Assembly: GCF_041949975.1 (NCBI RefSeq) | Contig: NZ_JBHFQG010000021.1 | Span: 1 to 64,000 of the forward strand | Length of the DNA: 64,000 nucleotides | Source: Alteribacillus sp041949975 | GTDB lineage: Bacteria > Bacillota > Bacilli > Bacillales > Marinococcaceae | Direction of reading: 5' to 3' | In this document: in pieces, positions 24,948 to 33,544 of the stretch | How the letters are laid out: each line of letters starts with the position of its first letter | How positions within the stretch are numbered: position 1 is the stretch's first letter | Made by a program: the position numbers and the translations under genes | Notes under the pieces: generated by a model | Told to the model about the DNA's origin: nothing | Seen by the model: the letters and a program-made list of their open reading frames with translations, nothing else | Databases searched by the model: none

Positions 24948-26924
24948 ATGCCAAACAAATTTCTACGTTGGAGCAGTGTTGTTTTTATCATTTTCATACT
25001 TGGGGGAGCTATTGCTTTTTTTACTGGCCATTATCGGTTGGCCTACACCCCCTCTTTCGATAAAGTACTGAACAGTAACGAAATTTACCAAAATGGCAGA
25101 CCTGAAGAAACTTACAACGTTTGGGGAGAGAGTATCTCAAAAAAAGAAGCTGAAACCCTTCTTGCAACGAAGGAAGGAAAAAAGAAGCTGTCACCCGAAG
25201 AAGGAGCTGTGAAGGTGGACAACAACCTTCTTGACTTAGGTCGTGACGTTTTTTACCAGGAAACGTTCGGAAATGAAGTTTTTTTGTCGGATGTGATGGG
25301 AATTCTTGATGGTCCTATCTCTATTTGGAATATTTCTAAAGCAATTCTAGCTTTAAGAGGAAAAGGAACAAACAATCTGCAGGTCGAATTAAGTGAAACA
25401 GTAGAAGTGGGAGATCAAACTTTTGAAAAAGGAGAAAAAATAGACACAGGACTTGCTGTACCAAAAGGTTCTCTTATGCCGCTTGGCATGCCTGTCACAC
25501 TAGACCGCGGGAAACTAAAAGCAGGGGTGACGTGTGCAGCCTGCCATGCACAGGTTGATACCACTACTGGAAAAGTCGTAGAAGGGGCTACGAATACAAA
25601 TTTTAACGTTGGGCTTCTGATGGCAATGGCCAGTAACTCAGCAGCTTATTTTACTCATACGGAAAAGAAAAACATTGAGGCATACATCGAAGTCTCGAGT
25701 CCTTCTGTGAAGTCCTCTGAAGGGAAAGAAGAACAACTTCCTGATGCCGGCCAGCTGGAAAAAGATGTAGAAAAAACTTTATTGAGCTGGCCGCCCGGCT
25801 TTTTTGACGCCACGGTTGACCAAAAAGCTAACCCGACACAAGTCGGCGACTCTTTTACCTTTGGCGACCATCCATACAGCTGGAGTGGAATGGGTATGGC
25901 TGGTGCATTTAACGGTTTAACGACACTTAGTAATAATGTACATGCACAAGGAGCAGACGCGCTTGCCCAATCTTCTATCAGCAAAGGAATGTTTGATATA
26001 GATAAGGAAGTCTATATTGGCACCATTCTTCAGCGCGCCGCAAACAAAAACTTTCGCTATGATCCGGATACAGGCAAAAAACCTAGCGAATTTTTAAAGG
26101 AAGTTGCACCGCATCCCGATACACCAGGAGTCAATCATCTTGTAAAATTACCTTCTTTTCCGAATGTTACACTTGTTGCTCCGGACGGGTTAGTAGTCTC
26201 CACCCCTGGTTATAGGGTAAATGAACAAAACAATGCTGTTGCCGCTTATCAAAACACACTTGTACCTCCAAAACCGAACAGAGAGACTGACAAAGCAACG
26301 ATGGAACAAGGGAGAAAGGTGTTTGAAGATGCAGGGTGCATAAAGTGCCATGCAGGGCGTTATAAAACAAATAATAAAATTATCCCTGCAAAGGAAGCAG
26401 GAACCAACCCTTCAAGAGCCAAAGCACTTGCCGGAACGGAAAAAGTTTGGGAAGAAGAAGCATCCATTTACTCTCCGGATACACCAGTCCCTGTTCCAAA
26501 TGCCGCGAGAAAATTAAAAATACCTTTAAATAATTTTTCAAAAAAAGATGTGGAATTAGCTTTTGCTCATAATGAATCAGATGGCGGTTATAAGGTGAAA
26601 GGATTGGCCGGTGTATATTGGCAGGCTCCTTATTTGCATGACGGCGGGGTAGCGGTGGGCCCAGACAAAAATTCGGACCTTGGAATACCTGGTACGCTTC
26701 ATAAAGGTAAAAGACCAGACCCTTACAACAGCATGCTCGCTATGATTGATGAATCCCTTCGTGACCAAGTTATAGAAGCAAATCACTCTTCACCTGATTT
26801 AAGAAAACTAAATATAGAAGGAACTGGACATGCTTTTTGGGCAGATGAAAAACGAGGGTTTACAAAAGAAGAACAAGATGCACTAATTGAATATGTATTA
26901 CAAATTGACGGAGAAGAGAATTAG
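24948..26924 (+). CDS. Membrane-anchored di-heme cytochrome c, 658 aa
   Basis: An N-terminal transmembrane anchor (about residues 8-27) is followed by a large extracellular part with two c-type haem motifs: CAACH (196-200) and CIKCH (464-468). The C-terminal half (about 445-655) is cytochrome c peroxidase-like in style (QGRKVFEDAGCIKCHAG, GLAGVYWQAPYLHDGG). It should carry electrons at the outer face of the membrane. The substrate and partner are unknown; no oxidase gene is adjacent. ATG 24948 follows AGGGGTGAGAGAC. Single gene with its own hairpin at the end. Confidence 0.87.
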   Translation: MPNKFLRWSSVVFIIFILGGAIAFFTGHYRLAYTPSFDKVLNSNEIYQNGRPEETYNVWGESISKKEAETLLATKEGKKKLSPEEGAVKVDNNLLDLGRDVFYQETFGNEVFLSDVMGILDGPISIWNISKAILALRGKGTNNLQVELSETVEVGDQTFEKGEKIDTGLAVPKGSLMPLGMPVTLDRGKLKAGVTCAACHAQVDTTTGKVVEGATNTNFNVGLLMAMASNSAAYFTHTEKKNIEAYIEVSSPSVKSSEGKEEQLPDAGQLEKDVEKTLLSWPPGFFDATVDQKANPTQVGDSFTFGDHPYSWSGMGMAGAFNGLTTLSNNVHAQGADALAQSSISKGMFDIDKEVYIGTILQRAANKNFRYDPDTGKKPSEFLKEVAPHPDTPGVNHLVKLPSFPNVTLVAPDGLVVSTPGYRVNEQNNAVAAYQNTLVPPKPNRETDKATMEQGRKVFEDAGCIKCHAGRYKTNNKIIPAKEAGTNPSRAKALAGTEKVWEEEASIYSPDTPVPVPNAARKLKIPLNNFSKKDVELAFAHNESDGGYKVKGLAGVYWQAPYLHDGGVAVGPDKNSDLGIPGTLHKGKRPDPYNSMLAMIDESLRDQVIEANHSSPDLRKLNIEGTGHAFWADEKRGFTKEEQDALIEYVLQIDGEEN

Positions 26925-26942
26925 ACCTCTTCTCCAAATTTT
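26910..26942 (+). terminator. Terminator of the cytochrome gene
   Basis: GGAGAAGAG (26910-26918) pairs with CTCTTCTCC (26927-26935), then AAATTTTT. The stem overlaps the stop codon. Confidence 0.65.
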
Positions 26943-26977
26943 TATGTATGATGCTCTAAAGTTAAAGGGTGTACAGT

Positions 26978-27884
26978 ATGAGAACCAACTTACTAGACGA
27001 AATACACGTTTAAAACCTATTCCACTCAGAAAAAAGCGCATCTTAGATAATAATTCTAATTTTTAATGGAAAGCTTTCCCCACCTGATTGTGACTACTTT
27101 CCTCCTCGTTATGTCGGTCCTCCAGGGCCACCCGGACCTCCGGGTGAACAGGGGCCTCAAGGAGAAGGGGCTAGTTTGTTTTCCGCGGAATCAAATGAGA
27201 CTGCATCTCTTCTCCCTGCTGGTACCACAATAACGGTGAAACTCCCACCTTTAACGACAGCCGCAGGTGAAAGCATTAAACTAGATTCCTTTGCAAGAAT
27301 ATATTTTGAAACCACTAATTCCACTAGTCATTCTTTAGAGATTTTGTACGTTTTACAACGATCAGGTGATTCTCCTGAAACCGAACAAGTTCTTCTATCA
27401 ATCGCTTTAGAGAATTCAGCTCAATCACAACAACTAACGATACCTACACTCCATGGAATAAGCTGAATAGACTCTCCTCCGCCGGGGACCCATATTTATC
27501 TTAATCAGTTTGTCAATTTTTACAGCATATTAGAAGGGCCCACTAGTTTGTTTATTGAGGATAACGAAATTAATCATGAAGCCAACTCGGGTAGCGGCGT
27601 AATTTTAACAACACCCGTCGATTATTCTCTGGTAGAAGAACTATTAATCCAAAACAATTACTTTGAAAATAATGATCCTACCCGATTAGACAGTTTATTA
27701 TGCTGGCGGCGGTGGAGGAAGTAATATACCATCTGAAAACCAAATTCAAATTTATTCCCATACAGCTTTCGTCCCCAATGGGTATGGAGAGCGTCAGGGA
27801 GACACGGTAGATCCTGAATTTCCGGTTGGCTATAACAGCAGCGCTGCAACCTTTGGAATGACTCTGGATGCATTTGATTTATAG
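26978..27884 (+). pseudogene. Decayed collagen-like (exosporium-type) surface protein gene
   Basis: A short Gly-Pro-Pro collagen-like tract (GPPGPPGPPGEQGPQGE, about 27118-27168) is followed by a beta-rich domain (27170-27466). The frame then meets TGA after LHGIS and continues as IDSPPPGTHIYLNQFVNFYS, where TGA most likely replaced TGG (Trp). A later shift (about 27700) moves to AGGGGGSNIPSENQIQIYSHTAF, ending near 27884. The region before the collagen tract also has stops in all frames. BclA-like proteins of this design form exosporium hairs. Multiple lesions make this a pseudogene, and the TGA here is not a cysteine site. Confidence 0.7.
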
Positions 27885-27992
27885 GATAACGAACTTCTTC
27901 AACAAAATCCTCCTAATGAATCCTTATAAGCCGCTATTAGCAAAGCTTGCTTGCCGCCAATCCTTTAGCAAAGTTAACCTTTCTTAAAGTAT

Positions 27993-28023
27993 AAAAACTA
28001 GACGGAAATATAACTCTCCGTCT
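27993..28023 (-). terminator. Terminator of the 28022-28231 gene
   Basis: AGACGG (28000-28005) pairs with CCGTCT (28018-28023); on the minus strand AGTTTTT follows. The stem overlaps the stop codon. Confidence 0.7.
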
Positions 28024-28231
28024 ATTTACTAGCTGACTCGTAAACTTTTGACCGAAAAAAATGCACGGCATTAGCGATAATGCCGATCCCCCCGGTTACG
28101 GCAAAAAGAAGCGGTATCAGCCAGGAGGTATACGAATCATAGGAGATGGTAAACAATCGGTACGTCCCCCAGCCGCATAAAAGAAAAGATCCAAAAAAAC
28201 CTAAGCCGGGTTTAGTTCTACGACTTGCCAT
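28022..28231 (-). CDS. Small membrane protein with two helices, 69 aa
   Basis: ATG 28231 follows GGGAGGCTGCC. Hydrophobic segments at about residues 10-27 and 35-60 are separated by a polar loop; the C-terminus is cytoplasm-like with Lys and Arg. It is 11 bp from the end of the decayed VOC gene, so the two may once have been co-transcribed. No family recognised. Confidence 0.6.
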   Translation of the reverse strand: MASRRTKPGLGFFGSFLLCGWGTYRLFTISYDSYTSWLIPLLFAVTGGIGIIANAVHFFRSKVYESASK

Positions 28232-28242
28232 GGCAGCCTCCC

Positions 28243-28624
28243 TTACAGCTGGCAATTAAGCATCCAGCCAATTCCATATTTGTCGATTAGATTGGCATGA
28301 AGTTGCTCCCCCAAAACGTTTCCTGCAGCTCCACTCCTACGTCTGCGTCTTCTTTCAAGGCATCATATACATGATTAATTTCTTCTCCATCTTCAAATTC
28401 GAGTAAAACATAAATATTGTTTCCTTGTCTCACCTTGCCATAATCCTGAAAGACGTCTAAAAAATCAATGATTTGATCATTCATATGAAGCTCTGCATGC
28501 ATATACTTGCCGCCATGCTCCTCTGAAGCCTAAACGTTTTTATTTCTCCTCCAAGCACCTCTTTATAAAACTCCATAACGTGCTTGCAGTTTTCTACCAT
28601 TATGTATGGATGAATATTTTTCAA
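28243..28624 (-). pseudogene. VOC (glyoxalase/PhnB-like) protein broken by two frameshifts
   Basis: A TTG start at 28624 after GAAAGGAGTGTTGATA opens IHPYIMVENCKHVMEFYKE, the typical start of PhnB-like VOC proteins. A shift at about 28515 moves to YMHAELHMNDQIIDFLDVF and a second at about 28315 moves to GEQLHANLIDKYGIGWMLNC, which is the usual C-terminal metal-site region, ending at 28243. All three parts are clearly one ancestral gene of about 126 aa. With two frameshifts it is very unlikely to make a full product. Confidence 0.8.
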
Positions 28625-28738
28625 TATCAACACTCCTTTCATTCCTCCCTTTTTATTCTATAGAAAAGAGCATTATCCTGCTTTTTGTTTTCTTGTATGA
28701 TGTTAGGCAGAAAGGCACTTAGGAAGGGTGAAAAAACG

Positions 28739-28816
28739 TTGTCACTTGGTTCCATTCTCATTGTTGAAGATGAAGAAAAATGAGCTCGGGTTCTTACCTT
28801 AGTATTGGGTCTGCAG
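28739..28816 (+). pseudogene. 5' fragment of a response regulator
   Basis: After GGAAGGGTG, a TTG opens SLGSILIVEDEEK, then TGA, then ARVLTLVLGLQ: the first strand and helix of a receiver domain. The gene stops being recognisable at about 28816, where family B repeat sequence (CCCTATTTTCCGGAAATAAAGG) begins. The TGA replaces an ordinary hydrophobic residue, not a cysteine. A decayed remnant. Confidence 0.6.
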
Positions 28817-28862
28817 CGCCCCTATTTTCCGGAAATAAAGGTACCTGGGTCCGTTCCCAACA
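28812..28862. repeat. Family B intergenic repeat
   Basis: CCCCTATTTTCCGGAAATAAAGGTACCTGGGTCCG is a compact copy with self-complementary TTCCGGAA. It lies exactly where the response regulator fragment ends. Confidence 0.5.
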
Positions 28863-28877
28863 TTATGGGAAGCAATC

Positions 28878-28910
28878 AAAAGCATCCGATTATGGTTCGG
28901 ATGCTTTTTT
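28878..28910. terminator. Terminator hairpin
   Basis: AAAAGCATCCGA (28878-28889) pairs with TCGGATGCTTTT (28897-28908). It works in both directions; it may end the 28946-29263 gene on the minus strand. Confidence 0.8.
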
Positions 28911-28945
28911 CATTTAGGACAGATAAAGCTCAATCCTGATCTATT

Positions 28946-29263
28946 TTAATGAAATCTTCTTTCCCGTAGTGGCTGAAAGTTGTTTTCCACCAGACGGTTG
29001 TAGCGGTCATCTAAATGTTGTTTTATTTTTTCTCTTTTGTTTTCTGGAATCATGCCAAATTCAACGTATTTGTCAACTAGCTCTTTTTTCTGTTCAATTA
29101 TGTTTTTGTGTAAGGTAGAAAGTTGCTCTTTTTGTTCTTCTGTCAGATCAACGTTTTTTAATTCGGCATGAATGCCATATGCCTCTGCCTGACTTGAAAA
29201 ACTGCCAAACATTACCGCAGCAACCATGATAACGACAAGCCTGGTCCACTTTCTTTTCACCAT
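28946..29263 (-). CDS. Secreted DUF2680-like protein, 105 aa
   Basis: A clear signal peptide (residues 1-28, MVKRKWTRLVVIMVAAVMFG, cleavage after AEA) precedes a soluble helical domain: LTEEQKEQLSTLHKNIIEQKKELVDKY then FGMIPENKREKIKQHLDDR. This is the pattern of DUF2680 proteins of Bacillaceae, which are exported and of unknown role. Length is complete and the start follows GGAGTGAGTGTAG. Monocistronic. Confidence 0.75.
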   Translation of the reverse strand: MVKRKWTRLVVIMVAAVMFGSFSSQAEAYGIHAELKNVDLTEEQKEQLSTLHKNIIEQKKELVDKYVEFGMIPENKREKIKQHLDDRYNRLVENNFQPLRERRFH

Positions 29264-29399
29264 CTACACTCACTCCTTTTTCAAACATATCCTTACTTTG
29301 TACAAGAACTCGTATTTTATCCCTCCTCTTGTTTATTCTAGAAGAGAATTGTAAATGGTAAGGCATAGCTGGATATTTTTATTTAGGAGGCTTTTGTTT

Positions 29400-30224
29400 A
29401 TGAAAGAAGATAAATTAATCCCTGTTACTTCTGTTACCAATGGTTTGGGCCAGACGGTGGCGGACAATCTTTACTGTTTTACAAACCAGGTCGTCAATCT
29501 ATGCTTTTACGAGTTTCCAGGCCGCTCCAAGGAATGGGTTTTAATTGATGCCGGTATGCCTAAGTCTGCTGAAATTATTAGAGAAACAGCTGATCAGCAT
29601 TTTGGCAAAAACCATACTCCGCAAGCAATTATTCTCACTCACGGCCATTTTGATCATGTTGGTGCTGTTGAAGAACTGGCGGAAATATGGAAAGTTCCTG
29701 TATATGCCCACGAACAAGAAATGCCATACCTCACAGGAGCGAAGGATTATCCGGAGCCTGATACAAGTGTTGAAGGGGGCTTTGTTGCTAAAATGTCACG
29801 TATGTTTCCCAATGAAGGCATTGATTTAGGAGAAAAAGTACAGACACTGCCTGAAGACGGCACCGTGCCTGAAATGGAAGGATGGTGCTGGGTTCACACA
29901 CCGGGGCATACACCAGGCCACATTTCTTTTTTTCATGAAGAAGACAGAACATTAATTGCTGGTGATGCGTTTGTGACGGTGAAGCAGGAATATTTGTATA
30001 AAGTGATGATGCAGAAAAAAGAAATCAGCGGGCCACCGCGGTATCTTACAACGGATTGGGAAGCTGCCCGCGCTTCTGTCGAACAATTAAAAGACCTCGA
30101 TCCGCAGCTGGCTGTGACTGGACATGGGCTGCCTATGGAAGGAACGGAATTAAAACAAGCGCTCGAGACATTAGTGCAGCGCTTTGATGATATCGCCATA
30201 CCAGATCACGGAAAATTTGTGTGA
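29400..30224 (+). CDS. Metallo-beta-lactamase fold hydrolase
   Basis: 274 aa. Metal site motif THGHFDHVG (about residues 80-88), third His in HTPGHTPGHISFF, Asp in IAGDAF and a last His in VTGHGLPM: a complete binuclear zinc or iron site. It belongs to the large glyoxalase II-like group that hydrolyses thioesters or related esters; the substrate is unknown. ATG 29400 is chosen because TAGGAGGC lies upstream of it and not of the earlier in-frame starts. Single gene with a terminator. Confidence 0.87.
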   Translation: MKEDKLIPVTSVTNGLGQTVADNLYCFTNQVVNLCFYEFPGRSKEWVLIDAGMPKSAEIIRETADQHFGKNHTPQAIILTHGHFDHVGAVEELAEIWKVPVYAHEQEMPYLTGAKDYPEPDTSVEGGFVAKMSRMFPNEGIDLGEKVQTLPEDGTVPEMEGWCWVHTPGHTPGHISFFHEEDRTLIAGDAFVTVKQEYLYKVMMQKKEISGPPRYLTTDWEAARASVEQLKDLDPQLAVTGHGLPMEGTELKQALETLVQRFDDIAIPDHGKFV

Positions 30225-30246
30225 ATAAGAAAATGGAACTTCCCTT

Positions 30247-30281
30247 GGCTTGCGTTTATTCTTTGGCGTAAGCCTTTTTTC
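30247..30281 (+). terminator. Terminator of the MBL-fold hydrolase gene
   Basis: GGCTTGCG (30247-30254) pairs with CGTAAGCC (30267-30274), followed by six Ts. Confidence 0.85.
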
Positions 30282-30359
30282 TAAAAGATTTTCCCATAGT
30301 AATGTTCTCGAATTATGGTACGATATATGGGTATAGATTTTTAGAAAAGGAAGAGGTAA

Positions 30360-30749
30360 GTGGAAAGCGGTAACTTTACATTAAACGAATTGTATGAGGC
30401 GGCAAATGACATGTGTGTAAAGCATTGGGGAGTGGAATACACTGATCAGATTGAGCTTGTTCATTCAAACTGGAGTATCCAGAATGCCGTGTTCATCTAT
30501 GACCGCGGAACCGGAGAACGCATTATTCGCATGAGCACAAAACGTAATGAGATTCGTTCTAGAGAAGGTGTATTAAAATCACTTTTACATGAGCTCGTCC
30601 ATTGGCGCCTGCATTCGCAGGGACTGCCGTGCCGGGACGAAGACCCTGAATTTATAGAAGAGTGCCTGCGGGTTGGAGCGAACATCAGCCTTGCCAAAAA
30701 AGCACAATTAGCGTTCGAACAATTTATGCTTGAACGCAAAACGACATAG
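30360..30749 (+). CDS. SprT-like zinc metalloprotease domain protein, 129 aa
   Basis: GTG start after AAAGGAAGAGGTAA. The short protein has the SprT-type zinc motif LLHELVHWRLH (HExxH at about residues 77-81) and a downstream Glu/Cys region (EFIEECLRVGANIS). It lacks the C-terminal zinc ribbon of full SprT proteins. Probably a small cytosolic metalloprotease; substrate unknown. Stands alone 81 bp before the DUF1540 gene. Confidence 0.75.
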   Translation: MESGNFTLNELYEAANDMCVKHWGVEYTDQIELVHSNWSIQNAVFIYDRGTGERIIRMSTKRNEIRSREGVLKSLLHELVHWRLHSQGLPCRDEDPEFIEECLRVGANISLAKKAQLAFEQFMLERKTT

Positions 30750-30829
30750 ACACAAAAAATACATGCTCTGTTTTCTTCGTATCTTTTTCCCTCCTTTTGC
30801 AAAAGTTAAACCTAAGGGAGGGAGAAAAT

Positions 30830-30985
30830 ATGGCACAAGATGTACTTTGTGAAGTTAGCAACTGTCATTATTGGGCAGAAGGAAACCTTTGTTCTGCTGA
30901 TAGTATTTATGTAGTAAGTCACACAGGTGAACAAGCTTCTGACCAGCATGAAACCGACTGTAAAACGTTTGAAAAGAAACACTAA
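30830..30985 (+). CDS. DUF1540 cysteine-rich protein, 51 aa
   Basis: ATG 30830 is 6 nt after GGGAGGGAG. Four cysteines arranged C-x5-C-x8-C, then C near the end (CEVSNCHYWAEGNLCSA...TDCKTF), the DUF1540 pattern seen in many spore-forming Firmicutes and thought to bind metal. No further function known. A terminator follows 6 bp after the stop. Confidence 0.88.
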   Translation: MAQDVLCEVSNCHYWAEGNLCSADSIYVVSHTGEQASDQHETDCKTFEKKH

Positions 30986-30991
30986 GTAATA

Positions 30992-31025
30992 GAGGCCGCT
31001 TGCTTCCCTTAGCGGCCTCTTCTTT
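30992..31025 (+). terminator. Terminator of the DUF1540 gene
   Basis: GAGGCCGCT pairs with AGCGGCCTC, followed by TTCTTT. Confidence 0.85.
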
Positions 31026-31039
31026 ATATGAAAACTCCC

Positions 31040-31255
31040 CTTCTATGCCTGTCACGAACCCTGGTTCCGCTATTCCTCCGAATAAAGGTACTATGGAAGG
31101 AATTCGAGGACCCTCGTTCCGCTATTGTCCGTTTAAACAGCTACTATAGCCTGTTTTTAGACAAATAACAGAACCTATGTCCGAACGGCACCCAAAGAGG
31201 AGATTTTGCTGGAAATAACGGAACGTGTGTCATGTGTCCGTTCTTTTTGTTCAAA
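31040..31255. repeat. Family B intergenic repeat, multiple inverted copies
   Basis: Two forward units (AACCCTGGTTCCGCTATT at about 31061 and GGACCCTCGTTCCGCTATT at about 31109) and two inverted units (AATAACAGAACC..GTCCG, AAATAACGGAACGTGTG...GTCCG). Forward and inverted units can form one long hairpin. This is the clearest copy set. Confidence 0.65.
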
Positions 31256-31260
31256 GCTTT

Positions 31261-31332
31261 TTAAAATACCCAATTTATAATTGCACTTACTACTACTACT
31301 AATCCAATAATCATCAAAATCGTTCTGATCAT
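31261..31332 (-). CDS. 23-aa membrane peptide
   Basis: AGAGAGGATG precedes ATG 31332. The product is MIRTILMIIGLVVVVSAIINWVF, a single hydrophobic helix with one N-terminal Arg. It lies 84 bp after the UGSC gene on the same strand. The clean ribosome site, start, helix and stop support a real small protein of the type common in Bacilli, but there is no further evidence. Confidence 0.45.
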   Translation of the reverse strand: MIRTILMIIGLVVVVSAIINWVF

Positions 31333-31415
31333 TTATATCATCCTCTCTCTGCTTTTAATGTTACCTTTCCCCATTTGTTTTTATTAAAACCAACCAAACA
31401 GAGAGAGATGATATT

Positions 31416-31961
31416 TTAGGACCGTGGTACTGTCTGTTGTTCTACTAATAGAAGAGCGACCTCTTGTACTGCATGCTCTGCCCACTTCTCCAGCGTTTCC
31501 ACCACAGTTGCTGCAATGGGGTGAGGAATTACAGCAAACGAATAATCAGGTATCCCATGAGCCACTGCCATCGCTTTGCCTGAGCTGATAAATGGTTCTG
31601 TTACAATTACTGCTGCAGGTACTTGTTTTTTCTCCATCACAATTCCATCGAGCAAACTGCCCGAGCTGCAGGACCCTCAATCACCAACTCCGGAGATAAC
31701 AAGGTCACATTGTTTTTTCAGCTGTTCAGCGTCAGCTTCAGGGATTGCATGAGAAAAAGACGGCTTTCTCCGTGTAATAATTTCTTTTAACTGATAACGC
31801 TCTTTCAGTTGTCTGCCAATATATTGCAAAACAGTATCAGAGTTACGTTTTCCGTTATCAATTAAGCCCAAAGTTTTGTTTTTTAAGGAAGCTGGTCTTA
31901 AAGCAGTGTGCGCTTGTTTTGGAGCAGGGCCGCTTGTCGGATTGTAAACGGTAATACTCAT
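31416..31961 (-). CDS. UGSC-family selenoprotein
   Basis: AAAGGAGTGATTGG precedes ATG 31961. The 181-aa frame has one TGA (31677-31679) at codon 95, giving VISGVGD-UGA-GSC, the diagnostic UGSC motif of this (seleno)protein family (CGSC in cysteine homologues). The surroundings fit the family: YNPTSGPAP at the start, LGLIDNGKRNSDTVLQ, KPSFSHAIPE and a downstream EPFISSG. A stem-loop (31649-31663) starts 13 nt after the UGA. The function of the family is unknown, probably redox. It lies 71 bp downstream of the 32033-33079 gene on the same strand, so the two form a unit. Confidence 0.85.
31649..31663 (-). promoter_or_regulatory. Candidate SECIS stem-loop of the UGSC gene
   Basis: On the minus strand CGGGC pairs with GCTCG (one G-U) around loop AGTTT, 13 nt after the UGA, the same spacing as in the 20206 gene. 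The loop contains G-U. Confidence 0.55.
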
Positions 31962-32032
31962 CCAATCACTCCTTTTGTTTTTATAAGGTTTACTTTTTTG
32001 AGCCAATCACCGATTGACTGGTATCAGCATTG

Positions 32033-33079
32033 TCAGGTGAAGCCTGTTTCCGTAAGAATCGATTTTGTGACGGAACGGGAAATGTTAGAGCCGAACCATC
32101 CGGGAATGCATGCGGAAAACCGGCCCGCATCTCCTCCCCCTGTCAGTAAAAGAATGCTTTCTGGATAAGGAACAGCATGAACCATCGTTTTTTCATCTTG
32201 CTCCTCCATTTCCGCTTCTATATAGCCGCCTTTTTTCAAATCGCTTAGTGGTCTTTTGGCATGTTCATAAAGAAAACGGCGCACCGATGCTTTATTCCAT
32301 CCCTGTTTGTTCAAATCTCTGTAATGCTCCGGACAGAGCACTACTCCCATTTCTGTTTCTCCGCCCATATTAAAGGTACCAAGCCCAGTCATACGGTCTG
32401 CCAGGGTAAGCAGTATATTTTCTGCACGCAAGGAAGCATGATTGTTTATTTGATTCGGTCCTTCAGCCGCAAAAACGGTGACTGTACTGTTTTCTCTATC
32501 AAATCCTTTTTCCACGTGCAAAGGCTCCCACTCGGTATCTTCATTTTCTGCGATGCAGTACGTGAATTTTCCTGGATGCCCTAACGTGGACCGGTCAAAT
32601 TCTTTAGAACCTCCCGCATTCATCATAAGTAATCGAATTGCTCGTCCAATCGTTGCGTTTGCTCGGTTTCCTGGCCCGAATAGATTTTCTCCAGCATTCA
32701 TCGCCAGCGTTTTAGAAATAGGTCCATTGACAATAATCATAATGGCCGCACCGGCAGTGCTTGCAGTCGGACCATGAAGACCAAAATCAGGATCACCCAT
32801 AGCCGAAACCGCAGTAACGACAACCGGAAAATAATTGGGTAAGCAGCCTGCCATAACAGCATTAATCGCGGCCACCTCGGCAGTAAACACACGGCCGCGC
32901 TCAGGAATGGATCCGATAACGGTATCTTTTTTCATCCCGACAAAATCCAGCATTGCTTTAATTCTTTCTTCTGTTGGAGGGACGATCGGCAAACCGTCCG
33001 TCCAGCCTTTTTGGTAGTATAGCTCCATGGCGGCTGATTCGTTTTCAACCGAAATCGCTTCTGCATTAAACGGTGCCAC
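32033..33079 (-). CDS. UGSC-partner protein, about 348 aa
   Basis: GTG 33079 follows AAAGGAAGTGA by 4 nt and is preferred over the ATG at 33118, which has no site. The protein contains GWTDGLPIVPPTEERI, IPERGRVFTAEVAAINAVMAG, GPTASTAGAAIMIIVNGP, FGPGNRANATIGRAIRL and GGGDAGRFSACIPGW. To my knowledge proteins of this type are found beside UGSC/CGSC genes. It is soluble, without a recognised catalytic motif; the paired order suggests that the two proteins act together in an uncharacterised redox step. No in-frame UGA. Confidence 0.7.
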   Translation of the reverse strand: MAPFNAEAISVENESAAMELYYQKGWTDGLPIVPPTEERIKAMLDFVGMKKDTVIGSIPERGRVFTAEVAAINAVMAGCLPNYFPVVVTAVSAMGDPDFGLHGPTASTAGAAIMIIVNGPISKTLAMNAGENLFGPGNRANATIGRAIRLLMMNAGGSKEFDRSTLGHPGKFTYCIAENEDTEWEPLHVEKGFDRENSTVTVFAAEGPNQINNHASLRAENILLTLADRMTGLGTFNMGGETEMGVVLCPEHYRDLNKQGWNKASVRRFLYEHAKRPLSDLKKGGYIEAEMEEQDEKTMVHAVPYPESILLLTGGGDAGRFSACIPGWFGSNISRSVTKSILTETGFT

Positions 33080-33190
33080 TTGTTCACTTCCTTTCTTTTT
33101 ATACATTAAAGTTATCATATAAATCAGAAAATTTAAACGGTAAGGGCTTTCTTTTTACGGACGGGACCTCATAGCGCTGCTGCCGTTTGC

Positions 33191-33220
33191 AAAAAGAGCC
33201 TTCCCGGCCCGGGAAAGCTC
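33191..33220 (-). terminator. Terminator of the 54-aa protein gene
   Basis: GAGCCTTCCCGG pairs with CCGGGAAAGCTC (one mismatch); on the minus strand TTTTT follows. Confidence 0.85.
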
Positions 33221-33229
33221 TAGCTTTCA

Positions 33230-33394
33230 TTATTCATAAATGCTGTCTGCGTTTTTATAGCGAAGCTGTTCGGCATGATTTTCTACCATCGTCGTATCAG
33301 GGTGCGGTGTTTCTTCGTTTAATTCCTTCACATCTGGCTGTTCGATTTCTGTTTCCCGTTTAATACGTTCTGGTTGTTCTCTTTTATCAGCCAT
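33230..33394 (-). CDS. Hydrophilic 54-aa protein
   Basis: ATG 33394 after GGAGGGAGAAGAT. Glu, Lys, Pro and Asp-rich (KREQPERIKRETEIEQPDV) with no hydrophobic core, followed by a good terminator. Small soluble proteins like this are common in Bacillaceae; family not recognised. Confidence 0.6.
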   Translation of the reverse strand: MADKREQPERIKRETEIEQPDVKELNEETPHPDTTMVENHAEQLRYKNADSIYE

Positions 33395-33544
33395 ATCTTC
33401 TCCCTCCTTGCGTTTACTTTTTCCTCTCTTCGTGTGGTTATGAGCGTTATTTTAAGACTCAAGAGGTTTTTAATGCAAAATAGAGGGAAAAAAAGTAGTA
33501 TAAGGACCAAGAATGTTATCGAGCAGCGAGGGGAAGGATCCGAC

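Noticed and set aside
27459..27480. In-frame TGA in the collagen-like gene as a further selenocysteine codon
   Set aside because: The context (LHGIS-UGA-IDSPP) suggests a former Trp codon, the gene has other stops and a frameshift, and no SECIS-like stem follows at 13-14 nt.
28778..28790. TGA in the response regulator fragment as selenocysteine
   Set aside because: It lies at a hydrophobic helix position (EEK-x-ARVL), and the gene is truncated by repeat DNA.
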